Of a stretch of 52,939 nucleotides of DNA, positions 23,567 through 32,332 are shown in pieces. Source of the stretch: Opitutia bacterium. GTDB taxonomy: Bacteria; Verrucomicrobiota; Verrucomicrobiia; Opitutales; Opitutaceae. Made by a program: the position numbers and the translations under genes. Position 1 is the stretch's first letter, and the number at the start of each line of letters is the position of its first letter. The stretch is from the NCBI GenBank assembly GCA_947461205.1, contig CANHJG010000019.1:1-52939 (forward strand). Reading direction: 5' to 3'. Below the pieces are notes generated by a model, which saw only the letters and a list, made by a program, of their open reading frames with translations, ran no database searches and was not told the DNA's origin.

Positions 23567-24859
23567 TCAGAGCGCAATCTTGATTCCGCGGCGCAGGTAG
23601 GTCGGCACGTCGAGATCATGGCCGTCAAACAGGTTGCGGTCGGTCTTCTCAAAGTGCCCGCGCCGCTCGACTTCGCCGAACCCGAATTCTTCCTGCGCCA
23701 CCTTCGCGGCGAGCACATTCCGCGCCTCGGCGCTGTCCCCGGCCGCCGGCGCGAACCCCTCCGGCTCGGGGGCGGTCTGCCCGTGGTCCGGCATGGGGGC
23801 CGTCGGGCTGGCGCCGACGGCCGCCGGCGCCCGGCCTTTGCCCGCGGCACCAGCGAGGCGACGCTGCGGCATCCCTCGGCCGCCCATGTCACTGGTGCCA
23901 ATCACACAGATTTCAACCCGTCCTGCCATGTCCTCGTCGATCACCGCGCCCATGATGATGTGTGAATCACGCCCAAACTGCTCGGTGACGGCCGTCATCA
24001 TCTCGTTCACCTTGGGCAAGGTGAGGTCGGCGCCGCCCAGAATGTTCACCAGCAGGCGATCCGCCTTGCGGGAAAAATCCGGCGTGTGCAGCAGGGGGCA
24101 GAGCTTCAGGCTCGCGATCGCATCCGCGACGGCGTCCTCGCCCCCGCCCTCGCCAAGACTGAAGAGGGTCTTGCCGCCGCGGTGTTGGAATGCCTGCCGC
24201 AGCGTTGAAAAGTCCAGATTGATCAGCCCGGTCTTGAAGAGCATCGCCCAGATCGATCTCACGCCGCGGCCAATCCACTCGTCGGCCCGCGCAAACGAAT
24301 CGAGCACGGTCTCGCTGTCCGCCGCTTCCTGCAACAGCACGTCGTTGGGCAACGGAATGACCGCATCGCACACCTTGCGCAACGCCGCGAGCCCTTCCTC
24401 GGCCTGTTTTAACCGCCGCCCGCCTTCGAAACTGAACGGCATCGTGACAAACGCGATGACCAGCGCTCCCGTCTCCGCGGCGATTTCCGCCACCGTCGGC
24501 GATGCGCCGCTGCCCGTGCCCCCGCCCATGCCGGTCACGAGAAACACTAGGTCGCAGTCCTTCACCACCGCGGCGATTTTCTCGCGGTCGGCCTCGGCGG
24601 CCACCCGCCCCAGTTCGGGATCGCCGCCGGCCCCAAGACCGCGCGTGACGCCCATGCCGATGAGGACCTTGTCCTGCACCGGCGAGCTCGCGAGCGCCTG
24701 ATAGTCGGTGTTGATCACCGCCATCTGCAGGCGCTCCAAATTTTCCATTTTCAGGCGGTCAACCGCGTTGGAGCCCGCGCCGCCGACGCCGACGAGTTTG
24801 ATCGCAATGTTGCGGTCGGTGAGGAGCCCTTGCTCGAGGGGAAGTTCGTGAAGATTCAT
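23567..24859 (-). CDS. ftsZ: Cell division GTPase FtsZ
   Basis: FtsZ polymerises into the division ring. This 430-residue protein has the nucleotide-binding motif KLVGVGGAGSNAVDRL (21-36) and the tubulin signature MGGGTGSGAS (about 111-120), with Ser where most FtsZ have Thr. The catalytic T7 region appears as TGLINLDFSTLRQ. After a Pro/Ala-rich linker the C-terminal peptide is DLDVPTYLRRGIKI, the site that normally binds FtsA and other partners. The sequence is more divergent than typical FtsZ, as expected for this phylum. It is the last gene of the dcw operon, 10 bases after ftsA. Confidence 0.96.
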   Translation of the reverse strand: MNLHELPLEQGLLTDRNIAIKLVGVGGAGSNAVDRLKMENLERLQMAVINTDYQALASSPVQDKVLIGMGVTRGLGAGGDPELGRVAAEADREKIAAVVKDCDLVFLVTGMGGGTGSGASPTVAEIAAETGALVIAFVTMPFSFEGGRRLKQAEEGLAALRKVCDAVIPLPNDVLLQEAADSETVLDSFARADEWIGRGVRSIWAMLFKTGLINLDFSTLRQAFQHRGGKTLFSLGEGGGEDAVADAIASLKLCPLLHTPDFSRKADRLLVNILGGADLTLPKVNEMMTAVTEQFGRDSHIIMGAVIDEDMAGRVEICVIGTSDMGGRGMPQRRLAGAAGKGRAPAAVGASPTAPMPDHGQTAPEPEGFAPAAGDSAEARNVLAAKVAQEEFGFGEVERRGHFEKTDRNLFDGHDLDVPTYLRRGIKIAL

Positions 24860-24869
24860 GGCAGTCGGC

Positions 24870-26084
24870 TCAGGAATTGGCGAAGAGGCGTTTCATGCCG
24901 GACAGGAATCCGCCGGCGCGCCGCACCGGCGCGGACTTTTCCGGCTGCGCGCTCACTCCGTAATAGAGCAAGCCGAGGCCGGTGTGGAATCCGGGGTCCC
25001 GGAGGTTTTCGCTGACCCAGGTCGGCGCTTCGCCGAGATGCGCCGGCACGCCGAAAACTTTGGCCGCGACCTCGGCGATGCCGGCGAGCTTGGCGGTGCC
25101 GCCCGTGAGGACGACGCCGGCGGCGCACGTCTCGGGCGTGAACGTGTTGCCCAGTTTTTTCTTCACCACTTCGAGCAACTCCCACGCGCGCGCCGCGGTG
25201 ATCTGCTCGATCGCCTGCTGGGGAAACTGGCGGTCCCCGATGGCAAAATTGCCGTCGAGCATGACCTTCGTGCCCTTGTCCTTCGTCGCCACGCTCGCGC
25301 GGCCGAAGCGGAGCTTCAGCTTCTCGGCCTGCCCGTCGGTCAGCCGCAGTCCGATGCTGAGATCGTTCGTCAGGTGCGTGCCGCCCACCGGCACCACGCC
25401 CGTCGTGTGCGGCGCCCCGTCGCGGTAAAGCACGTAGTCGGTCGTGCCGGCGCCAAGGTCGAGCACGAGCACGCCATGCTGCCGCTCCTCGGGCGAGGTC
25501 ACCATGTGCCCCGCCGCCAGACTCGCCAGCACCAGCTCGCGCACCTCCAAGTTGAAGCCGCGGATCACGTGAATGTTATCCGCCAGCCGCTGCTCCTGCC
25601 CGTGCACCGTCCAGTAGCCAACTTCCAGCCGCTGCCCCACGAGATTTTCCGGCAACGCGGGAATGAGCCGTCCGTCGACGCGGAACGGGCGGCGGATGTG
25701 GTGCACCACCGCGCGTCCCACCGGCAGCTCCTTCGACTTCGCGAGGTCACACACCGTGCGGATGTCGTCGCGCTCGATCATGTTGTCGGCCGCCTTCACA
25801 TTCACCGACGCTTCGTTGTAAAAACCCTCCAGATGCCCGCCGGTCTGCGCGAGAAACACCGTGTCGATCCGCTCGCCCGCGTCGCGCTCGGCCTGCTCCA
25901 GCGCGCTGTGCGTGCATTCGCTGGCCGCCTTGTAGTCGACCACGCTGCCCTTGATGACTCCGCGTGAGGAGCATTCGCCGCAGCCGATGATCGCGAGCTC
26001 CCGCCCGGTGTATTCGCCAATGAGGACGCTGATTTTGGAGGTGCCGATTTCAACGGCACCGATAAACGTGGGTTTGGAGCTCAC
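24870..26084 (-). CDS. ftsA: Cell division protein FtsA
   Basis: FtsA is the actin-like membrane tether of FtsZ. This 404-residue protein starts at a GTG (VSSKPTFIGAVEIGTSKI) that overlaps the ftsQ stop as GTGA. Actin-fold nucleotide motifs are IGAVEIGTSKISVLIGEYT (phosphate 1), VLVLDLGAGTTDYVLY (phosphate 2) and GVVLTGGTAKLAGI (adenosine). The inserted 1C domain lies between the first two. The C-terminus ends with a basic amphipathic stretch (FLSGMKRLFANS), fitting the membrane-binding helix. Confidence 0.95.
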   Translation of the reverse strand: MSSKPTFIGAVEIGTSKISVLIGEYTGRELAIIGCGECSSRGVIKGSVVDYKAASECTHSALEQAERDAGERIDTVFLAQTGGHLEGFYNEASVNVKAADNMIERDDIRTVCDLAKSKELPVGRAVVHHIRRPFRVDGRLIPALPENLVGQRLEVGYWTVHGQEQRLADNIHVIRGFNLEVRELVLASLAAGHMVTSPEERQHGVLVLDLGAGTTDYVLYRDGAPHTTGVVPVGGTHLTNDLSIGLRLTDGQAEKLKLRFGRASVATKDKGTKVMLDGNFAIGDRQFPQQAIEQITAARAWELLEVVKKKLGNTFTPETCAAGVVLTGGTAKLAGIAEVAAKVFGVPAHLGEAPTWVSENLRDPGFHTGLGLLYYGVSAQPEKSAPVRRAGGFLSGMKRLFANS

Positions 26085-27073
26085 AGTTTCGGTTTGGGCT
26101 GGGAATGGGAGAAAAAAGGGTGGGCCGGGGCGGTCGCCGCGGCCTTCGCCGGACGCGCCGGCGCGGGGCCGATCGTGACGAGACCCGCCGGTTGAAACGC
26201 CACCGACACCTCGCGGCCCAGCGACAGATCGATCTTCGCCGGCGGGGTCGGCATGCGCGCAAACGCGTCCCACTGGTAGTCGAGCTTCGCGAGCTGTTGG
26301 AAAAAATCGCCCTGCGCGCTGAAGACCAGCGCCGTGCCCGCCTTCGTCCGCACCTCGACCTCCCCGTCGGATTGCAGCCGCGCGAGCGACACGACCTGCC
26401 ACGTCCGGTACAGATGCTCGGCATCCAGCCGCGCGCGCCCGAGCAGGTCGGCCACGATGCCCATGCGCTCGATTGGCTCGAACCGGTCTCCGGTGCGCAC
26501 CAACTTTACCCCGTCCAGCCAGGGCAGCGTTGCGAGCAGCGCCGGTTCAAACCCAACCCCGTCAAACACCACCCCGTCGTGCGCCACGAGCAGGGCCGTC
26601 TGCGCCCCGCGCCACTCCGCCATCACGCGCACGACCGGCGAACGTTCCGCCACCTGCACCTTCAGCGTATCCGGAAAACTCTTCGTCAGACTCGCCGCAT
26701 TGACCTGGGCGTTCGCCAGCAACCGCAACCGCAGAACCTGCAGGTCCAGTTCCATCAGAGAAACATTCTTCGGCAACACCAGCGTCCGGGCCAGCCACGC
26801 GTTGCTCAGAACGCCGTCGGTTTTGAGTTCGAGATGCTTCACCGCCACCGCCTTCGCCGCTGCCGGCATCGTCCGCGGATTCTCCTGCAGCGTCCGCGTC
26901 ACCTCCCACGCGCCCCAGGCCGTGCACCCGACCACCGCGACGGCGCCCGCGACGCGCAGCACCGACGTCGTCAGCCGCCACTTGCCCTCGCGCGACATCG
27001 CGCGCGGTTTCACCGGCTGGGGAATGTCTCTCCAGGTGCGGGCCGTGGGGGCGTTGACAATATCTTTGCTCAC
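26081..27073 (-). CDS. ftsQ: Cell division protein FtsQ
   Basis: This 330-residue bitopic protein links early and late divisome parts. It starts at a GTG overlapping the ddl stop (GTGA). A cytoplasmic tail of about 40 residues is followed by a membrane helix (VLRVAGAVAVVGCTAWGAW). The POTRA-like part begins near KHLELKTDGVLSNAWLARTL, and SFPDTLKVQVAERSPVVRVM is the typical FtsQ beta segment. The C-terminal region is Pro/Ala-rich. The assignment rests on position between ddl and ftsA, topology and the POTRA-like motif; primary sequence conservation is low, as usual for FtsQ. Confidence 0.85.
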   Translation of the reverse strand: MSKDIVNAPTARTWRDIPQPVKPRAMSREGKWRLTTSVLRVAGAVAVVGCTAWGAWEVTRTLQENPRTMPAAAKAVAVKHLELKTDGVLSNAWLARTLVLPKNVSLMELDLQVLRLRLLANAQVNAASLTKSFPDTLKVQVAERSPVVRVMAEWRGAQTALLVAHDGVVFDGVGFEPALLATLPWLDGVKLVRTGDRFEPIERMGIVADLLGRARLDAEHLYRTWQVVSLARLQSDGEVEVRTKAGTALVFSAQGDFFQQLAKLDYQWDAFARMPTPPAKIDLSLGREVSVAFQPAGLVTIGPAPARPAKAAATAPAHPFFSHSQPKPKL

Positions 27074-28011
27074 GAAGGTTGGGCAGGCGCCGCCGAGGGG
27101 AAACGCAGCAGCGCAGGCCTGACCAGCTCCCGGACCAATCCCGTGAAATCCATCCCCGCACACCGCGCACTCATCGGCAGCAAACTGGTCTCCTTCATGC
27201 CGGGCAGCGTGTTGATTTCCAGCAAAAACGCATCGCCCTGCTCCGGTAAAATGAAGTCGACCCGCGCATAGTCGCGGCAGCCGCAGGCCGCGAACGCCGC
27301 TTCCGCCGCCGCCTGCACCCGCGCGGTCGTCCCCGCGTCGAGCGGCGCCGGCGCGAAATACTCTGTCAGACCCTTCGTGTATTTGCTGGTGTAGTCGTAG
27401 ACGCCGCTCTTCGGCCGGATCTCGACCACGCCCATCGCCCGGCCCCCGAGCACCCCCACCGACAGCTCGCGGCCGACAATCCGCCGCTCGATCAACCACG
27501 ACCCGCGCGTGATCGCCCCGAGTTTCTCCGCCAGCGCGGCGCGGCTCGCGATGACGCTCAGCCCGACACTGCTGCCTTCGTTGTTGGGTTTCACCACGAC
27601 GTTTTCCCCCAGCTGCGCCACGACCGCGTCGGCCGCAGGCTTCTGGTCGGCCTCAAAATGGACGGCGTCCGCCACCCGCACGCCACGCGTCGCGGCGGCC
27701 TCCTTGGTACGCGTCTTGTCCATCGTGAGCGCGCTGCTCGCCGCATCGCAGCCCGCGTAGGTCACGCCGGCCGCGTCGAGCAACCGCTGCATCCCGCCGT
27801 CCTCCCCGAAGGTTCCGTGCAGGGTCGAAAACACGACGTGCCGGCGCGGGTCGAGCCCCGCGGGCAGAGCGTCGGCCGTCAGCTCGAACAACCGGGTAGG
27901 AAACGAACGCGCGAGCGCGAGCGCCGACGCTTTACCGGAGCCGATCGAAACGTCGCGCTCGGCCGAGGTGCCGCCCGCGAAAACGGCGATGATGGGGAGA
28001 GGGATGCTCAT
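27070..28011 (-). CDS. ddl: D-alanine--D-alanine ligase
   Basis: Ddl makes D-Ala-D-Ala for the peptidoglycan stem. This 313-residue ATP-grasp enzyme opens with IAVFAGGTSAERDVSIGSG and has HVVFSTLHGTFGEDGGMQ. The ATP-grasp core includes MDKTRTKEAA, VVKPNNEGSSVGLSV and SWLIERRIVGRELSVGVLG; the metal-binding end is FLLEINTLPGMKETSLLPM. Its start overlaps the murB stop (ATGA) and its stop overlaps the ftsQ GTG. Confidence 0.96.
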   Translation of the reverse strand: MSIPLPIIAVFAGGTSAERDVSIGSGKASALALARSFPTRLFELTADALPAGLDPRRHVVFSTLHGTFGEDGGMQRLLDAAGVTYAGCDAASSALTMDKTRTKEAAATRGVRVADAVHFEADQKPAADAVVAQLGENVVVKPNNEGSSVGLSVIASRAALAEKLGAITRGSWLIERRIVGRELSVGVLGGRAMGVVEIRPKSGVYDYTSKYTKGLTEYFAPAPLDAGTTARVQAAAEAAFAACGCRDYARVDFILPEQGDAFLLEINTLPGMKETSLLPMSARCAGMDFTGLVRELVRPALLRFPSAAPAQPS

Positions 28012-28988
28012 AAAACGTCGTGCCAGCTCTTCCCGTAGAGCAACGCCTCGGGCTCGAGGTCCACGCCCGTGGCTGCCTTCACCCGCGCCCGCACGCGCCG
28101 CACCAGCTCCAGCACGTCGGCGCCGCTGGCCCGCCCCCGGTTCACGATAAAATTCGCATGCACCCGCGAGACCTCCGCACCCCCCACCCGCTCGCCCTTC
28201 AACCCGCTCTCGTCGATCAACCGGCCGGCGGAGTGGCCCGGCGGATTTTTGAAAATACAGCCCGCACTGGGCTCGCGCGGTTGCGACTCATGGCGCTTCC
28301 GCGCATAGGCGTCCATCTGGCACTTCACCGCCGCCGCATCCGCCTGCGTCGCCGGCCGCAGCAGCGCGCCGAGCGCGACGGCGTCGAGCAGTTCCGCGCA
28401 ATGCCGATAGTCCACGTGCATCGCCGCCTTCGCGAGCGTGCGCACCTCGCCGTCCCGGGTCATCAGCCGCACCGCCTCGACCACATCGAACATCCAGCCG
28501 CCCATCGCCCCCGCGTTCATCCGCAGCGCCCCGCCGACATTGCCAGGGATGCCCTCGAGAAACTCGAAACCCACCAGTCCCGCCTTCGCCGCGAGCCCGC
28601 ACAGATTTTTCAGCCGCAGTCCCGCCCCGGCCCACACGCGGCCGTCGCCGGTCGGCTCGAAGCCCGCCCACGCCGCATGGGCGAGACTGATCACCAGTCC
28701 GTCGACGCCCTCGTCGGGCACGATGAGATTCGATCCGCGGCCGAGCAGGAAGACCGCGACCCCGCGAGCCCTGGCCTCGCCCAGCAAAATCTGCAGATCC
28801 GCCAGGGACGCCGGCTCCGCATAGACGCGCGCCGCGCCGCCCACCCGCATCGTCGTCTTCGTCGCGAGCGGTTCCTCGCCCGTCAATTTCGCCCCCGGCG
28901 AAAGCTGCGGCCGCAGCGCCGCAAAAAAATCATCCCACCGCCGCCGGTCCGGCGCGGTCGTCAAGGGGCTGCGGTCGGCGGCGGTCAT
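28008..28988 (-). CDS. murB: UDP-N-acetylenolpyruvoylglucosamine reductase
   Basis: MurB reduces UDP-GlcNAc enolpyruvate to UDP-MurNAc using NADPH and FAD. This 326-residue protein has TKTTMRVGGAARVYAEP and LGRGSNLIVPDEGVDGL (FAD-binding domain), then EFLEGIPGNVGGALRMNAGA. The catalytic segment is AGCIFKNPPGHSAGRLIDES. The proton-donating residue, usually Ser in the GSxFKNP motif, is Cys here, as in some MurB subtypes. The start at 28988 overlaps the murG stop (ATGA); murC, often upstream of murB, is missing. Confidence 0.95.
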   Translation of the reverse strand: MTAADRSPLTTAPDRRRWDDFFAALRPQLSPGAKLTGEEPLATKTTMRVGGAARVYAEPASLADLQILLGEARARGVAVFLLGRGSNLIVPDEGVDGLVISLAHAAWAGFEPTGDGRVWAGAGLRLKNLCGLAAKAGLVGFEFLEGIPGNVGGALRMNAGAMGGWMFDVVEAVRLMTRDGEVRTLAKAAMHVDYRHCAELLDAVALGALLRPATQADAAAVKCQMDAYARKRHESQPREPSAGCIFKNPPGHSAGRLIDESGLKGERVGGAEVSRVHANFIVNRGRASGADVLELVRRVRARVKAATGVDLEPEALLYGKSWHDVL

Positions 28989-30112
28989 GCCGTGGTGGGC
29001 CGAGGGCCGGGCGCCGGCGCCGCAGCGGGGACGGCGAGCTGCTCGAGATCGTGCAGCATCAGCTCGAGGGAATTCGCGCGGTCCATGCGCTGGAGGTTGC
29101 CGCGAAACTGCCGCAGCAGCCAGTCGTTGAAAATCAAGTCCAGCACCGCGGCCCGGAGGCCGGCGAGGTTCGTCTGCTCGACGACGATGCCGCCACCCTG
29201 CCGTTCGAAAAACGCCGCGTTCGCGCGCTGATGGTCGTCCGCCGCCTGCGGATACGGCACCAGAATCGCCGGCGTCTCGCAGCGGACCAACTCGGCGAGC
29301 GTGCCCGCGCCCGCCCGGGAAACGACGAGATCGGCGGCGGACAGCAGCACGCTGATCCGGTCGCTGAAGGCCACGAACTCCGCGCGCACCGCCGCCCCGG
29401 TTTTCGAGGTGAACACCGCCCCGCCGTCGCGCCCCTTGCCGAGGCCCATCACGCCATAAACCTGGATGCCCTCCGCCGCGAGCGACGCCACCTGGGCGCG
29501 GACCCAGTCGTTGAGCGCCCCGGAGCCCTGGCTGCCCCCGAGGATCACCAGCACTTTTTGGTGGGGGTCCAGTCCGAGCGCGGCCCGTGCCGCCGCTTGC
29601 GGCTGGCGGGCAAATTCCCGGCGGACGGGCAGGCCGACGTGGCGGGTGGCCGTGGGCCGGATGCCCGGCAGCCGGATCCCGAGAGGCAAATAGACCCGCT
29701 GCGCCAGGCGCCCCAGAGAGCGGATCGCCAGACCCGGCACCCGGTTCGATTCGTGCAACGCCACCGGCACCCGCAGCAGGCGCCCGACGACCACGAGCGG
29801 CGCAGACGTGAAACCGCCGAAGCCCACGAGTCCGTCGGGCCGTATCGCCCGCACCCGCCGCACGCAAAAAACCAAGGCGCGCACCTGCGAGACGACACAC
29901 CGGAGGAGCTGCCCGGGGTGCAGCGAAAAACCGGTTCCGGGCATGCGCTCGAAGCGCAGGTGTGGGTATTTTTCGAGCAGCCGCGCATCGACTTTTTTCT
30001 GGCTGACCAACAGCACGGCCTCATGACCGCGCGCCGCGAGCCCCTCGGCGAGCGAGATGCCGGGCGACAGATGGCCGCCGGTGCCGCCGCAGGAAATCAG
30101 GAATTTGCTCAT
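28985..30112 (-). CDS. murG: Lipid II synthase (GlcNAc transferase) MurG
   Basis: MurG adds GlcNAc to lipid I on the inner face of the membrane. This 375-residue GT28-type enzyme has the N-terminal Gly-rich loop FLISCGGTGGHLSPGISLAE, the membrane-association patch FGGFTSAPLVVVGRLL and PVALHESNRVPGLA. In the C-terminal lobe VLVILGGSQGSGALND and VVSRAGAGTLAELVRCETPA form the UDP-GlcNAc site. A Pro/Ala tail ends the protein. Its ATG overlaps the ftsW stop. Confidence 0.96.
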   Translation of the reverse strand: MSKFLISCGGTGGHLSPGISLAEGLAARGHEAVLLVSQKKVDARLLEKYPHLRFERMPGTGFSLHPGQLLRCVVSQVRALVFCVRRVRAIRPDGLVGFGGFTSAPLVVVGRLLRVPVALHESNRVPGLAIRSLGRLAQRVYLPLGIRLPGIRPTATRHVGLPVRREFARQPQAAARAALGLDPHQKVLVILGGSQGSGALNDWVRAQVASLAAEGIQVYGVMGLGKGRDGGAVFTSKTGAAVRAEFVAFSDRISVLLSAADLVVSRAGAGTLAELVRCETPAILVPYPQAADDHQRANAAFFERQGGGIVVEQTNLAGLRAAVLDLIFNDWLLRQFRGNLQRMDRANSLELMLHDLEQLAVPAAAPAPGPRPTTA

Positions 30113-31272
30113 GCGAGAACCTCCCGCATCGCGCGCGCACCGTCCGGCAGGGCGACGCGTCCCCAGGTGCGTTGCGTGTTGAGCAGAATGCCGAGCAGCA
30201 GACCCATGAGCAGAAGATTGGAGAGGCCGGCGCTGATAAACGGCAGCGACATGCCCTTGGTCGGAAACAGCCCGGTCACCACGCCCAGGTTGATGATCGC
30301 CTGCAGGCAGATCAGCAGCAGGCAGCCGGTCACGAGGAGAAAATGAAACAGGTTGGGCGCGCGGCGCAGATGGACCAGGCCGGCGACCACCATGACGGCG
30401 AACACCACGACCACGCCGAGCGTAAACCACAGGCCCAGTTCCTCCCCGACGATAGAGAAAATAAAATCGGTGTGCGCTTCGGGCAAATAGCTGAGCTGCT
30501 GGCGGCCCTGGCCGAGGCCGGTGCCGTCGGTGCCGCCCGCCGCAAACGCGGCAAGCGCCTGGCGCAGCTGGTAGGACTTCTCCTCACTGAGGAACTCCGT
30601 CATCCGGCGCAGCCGGTTGGCGTTGAAACTGATGAGCAACGCGAAGGCCGAAACGACGAGGGCGAACGTGGGCAGCGTGTAGCGCCACTTCGCGCCCGCG
30701 AGGAACAGCAGCAGCAGGCCGACGGCGACCATCAGCGCTGCGGTGCCGAAGTCGGGCTCAAGCACCACCAGGCCGGCGAACGCGCCGATCAGGCCGAGCG
30801 GGATAACGAACCCCCGTTTGAACTCGCCGATCCGCGTCTGGTTGAGCGCCAGGTAATGGGCGAGGCAGAAGACGAGGCCGAACTTGGCAAACTCCGAGAC
30901 CTGGAGCCGCGCCGCCCCGAAACCGAGCCAGCGCTTGCTCCCTTTGACGGAAATGCCGACGTGGGGAATCAGCACCAGCAAGAGCAACAGCAGCAGCGCC
31001 CCGCCGATCCACCACGCGTAACGACGCAGATAGTCGAGGTTGATGCGGCTCGCGACGAAACAGATCGCCGCCGCCGCCACCACGCCGATGAGTTGCTTCT
31101 GGAGATACTGGTACGGCACCTCCACCCCCTGCTTCGTTTTGAACGACGCGCTCGCGCTGAACAAAATCGACAGGCCGAGGCTCGTGAGGCCGAGGGCGCA
31201 GACGACGATGATCGTGGCGGGCTTGAGGAAGAACCGCGCGCGAGGGGGCTCGGCGGGCCGGTCGCTGGCCAT
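30109..31272 (-). CDS. ftsW: Septal peptidoglycan polymerase FtsW
   Basis: FtsW is the SEDS-family glycosyltransferase of the divisome, partner of the class B PBP encoded upstream. This 387-residue protein has about ten membrane segments. SEDS motifs are visible as GSKRWLGFGAARLQVSEFAK, VVLEPDFGTAALM, TDFIFSIVGEELG and PTKGMSLPFISAGLSNLL. It starts 24 bases after the stop of a LysM gene, in the position after mraY where murD usually lies first. Confidence 0.95.
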   Translation of the reverse strand: MASDRPAEPPRARFFLKPATIIVVCALGLTSLGLSILFSASASFKTKQGVEVPYQYLQKQLIGVVAAAAICFVASRINLDYLRRYAWWIGGALLLLLLLVLIPHVGISVKGSKRWLGFGAARLQVSEFAKFGLVFCLAHYLALNQTRIGEFKRGFVIPLGLIGAFAGLVVLEPDFGTAALMVAVGLLLLFLAGAKWRYTLPTFALVVSAFALLISFNANRLRRMTEFLSEEKSYQLRQALAAFAAGGTDGTGLGQGRQQLSYLPEAHTDFIFSIVGEELGLWFTLGVVVVFAVMVVAGLVHLRRAPNLFHFLLVTGCLLLICLQAIINLGVVTGLFPTKGMSLPFISAGLSNLLLMGLLLGILLNTQRTWGRVALPDGARAMREVLA

Positions 31273-31296
31273 GGCGGGCGAAAGCAGGCGGCGCGG

Positions 31297-32217
31297 TTAA
31301 GGTTTCTTGGGCGCGGGCATTTCGTCCACGCGGATCACCGGCACCTCGCCCGACGGCGCACCCAGCGGCTGAGCGACGATCACGGGGGCGGGTTGGTCCA
31401 GTTGCGGCGGCGTGAACAGTGGCCGGGTCTCGGCGTCGGGTTTCGGCGGCGGGGCGCCGGCGGCCGGCGACTTCGCCGGAGACTTCGCCGAGGCCTTCCC
31501 GTTGGCTGCATCCCAGCCGGGGATGGAAAGCTCTTTGCCGGCGGCGAGTTTCAGCGGATCGGTGATGTTGTTGGCGATCGCGAGATCGCGCTGGCGCACC
31601 CCGTATTTCTGGGCGATGGAACCGAGCGTTTCACCCGATTTCACCGTGTGCTTCAGCGTCGTGCCCGCGGGTTTCGCCGCCGCGGCGTCAGCAGCGGCGG
31701 GAGCCGCGGCTGTTCCGCCCGCGCTACCCGTGGCCGTTCCGGCGGCAGGCGCGAGGGATTTGCCGGGGATGATGAGTTTCTGCCCGGGCTGCAGGGCGGC
31801 GTTGCTCTTGAGATTGTTCGCCACCGCGAGGTCCTGATAGCTCAGTTTGTTCTTGTTCGCGATGCTCCACAGGCTGTCGCCCGATTTGACCGTGTAGGTG
31901 GTCATCGGCGTCACGTCCTTGACCGGCTCGGCGAGCAGCGTGGAGGCGGCGGGCGTGTTGGGCCGGGTGGGCGTGAAACGAACGCCCCCGGTCGGCGCGG
32001 CGGCGGCCGGGGCGTCGGGGTTGAAGTCCGGGGGCGGGGTGGCGGCGACCGCCAGGTTCGGCACGCTGATGAGCGGCGCGGGTTCGGCCTTGGCCACGGT
32101 GTCCGCCGGAGCCGGCGCGGGCTTGGTGGAGGAACTGCAGCCCGGATTCGCAAAAATGAGGACGAGGGCGAACACGTGGATGCCCACGACGATGCCGAAA
32201 ACTCGGAGGATTTTCAT
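31297..32217 (-). CDS. LysM-repeat peptidoglycan-binding protein
   Basis: This 306-residue protein begins with a membrane segment or signal (ILRVFGIVVGIHVFALVLIF) followed by NPGCSSS, which might be a weak lipobox. Two LysM domains follow, at about 107-151 (TYTVKSGDSLWSIANKNKL, ending PGQKLIIPGK) and about 188-233 (KHTVKSGETLGSIAQKYGV, ending GKELSIPG). They are joined by Ala/Pro/Gly-rich linkers, and the C-terminal 70 residues are Pro-rich. LysM domains bind GlcNAc-containing glycan, so it likely binds peptidoglycan at the division site. It occupies the slot between mraY and ftsW. Confidence 0.9.
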   Translation of the reverse strand: MKILRVFGIVVGIHVFALVLIFANPGCSSSTKPAPAPADTVAKAEPAPLISVPNLAVAATPPPDFNPDAPAAAAPTGGVRFTPTRPNTPAASTLLAEPVKDVTPMTTYTVKSGDSLWSIANKNKLSYQDLAVANNLKSNAALQPGQKLIIPGKSLAPAAGTATGSAGGTAAAPAAADAAAAKPAGTTLKHTVKSGETLGSIAQKYGVRQRDLAIANNITDPLKLAAGKELSIPGWDAANGKASAKSPAKSPAAGAPPPKPDAETRPLFTPPQLDQPAPVIVAQPLGAPSGEVPVIRVDEMPAPKKP

Positions 32218-32332
32218 AGGAGGATGATTAGCGGTTTTCTGGAGATTTGTGGGCGTGATAGCTACTTCAAACTGGTGGCCGCCGCACCGGGGCGGGGCGG
32301 CGGGCGGCAGGGGCGGCGGGAAGGCTCATCGT

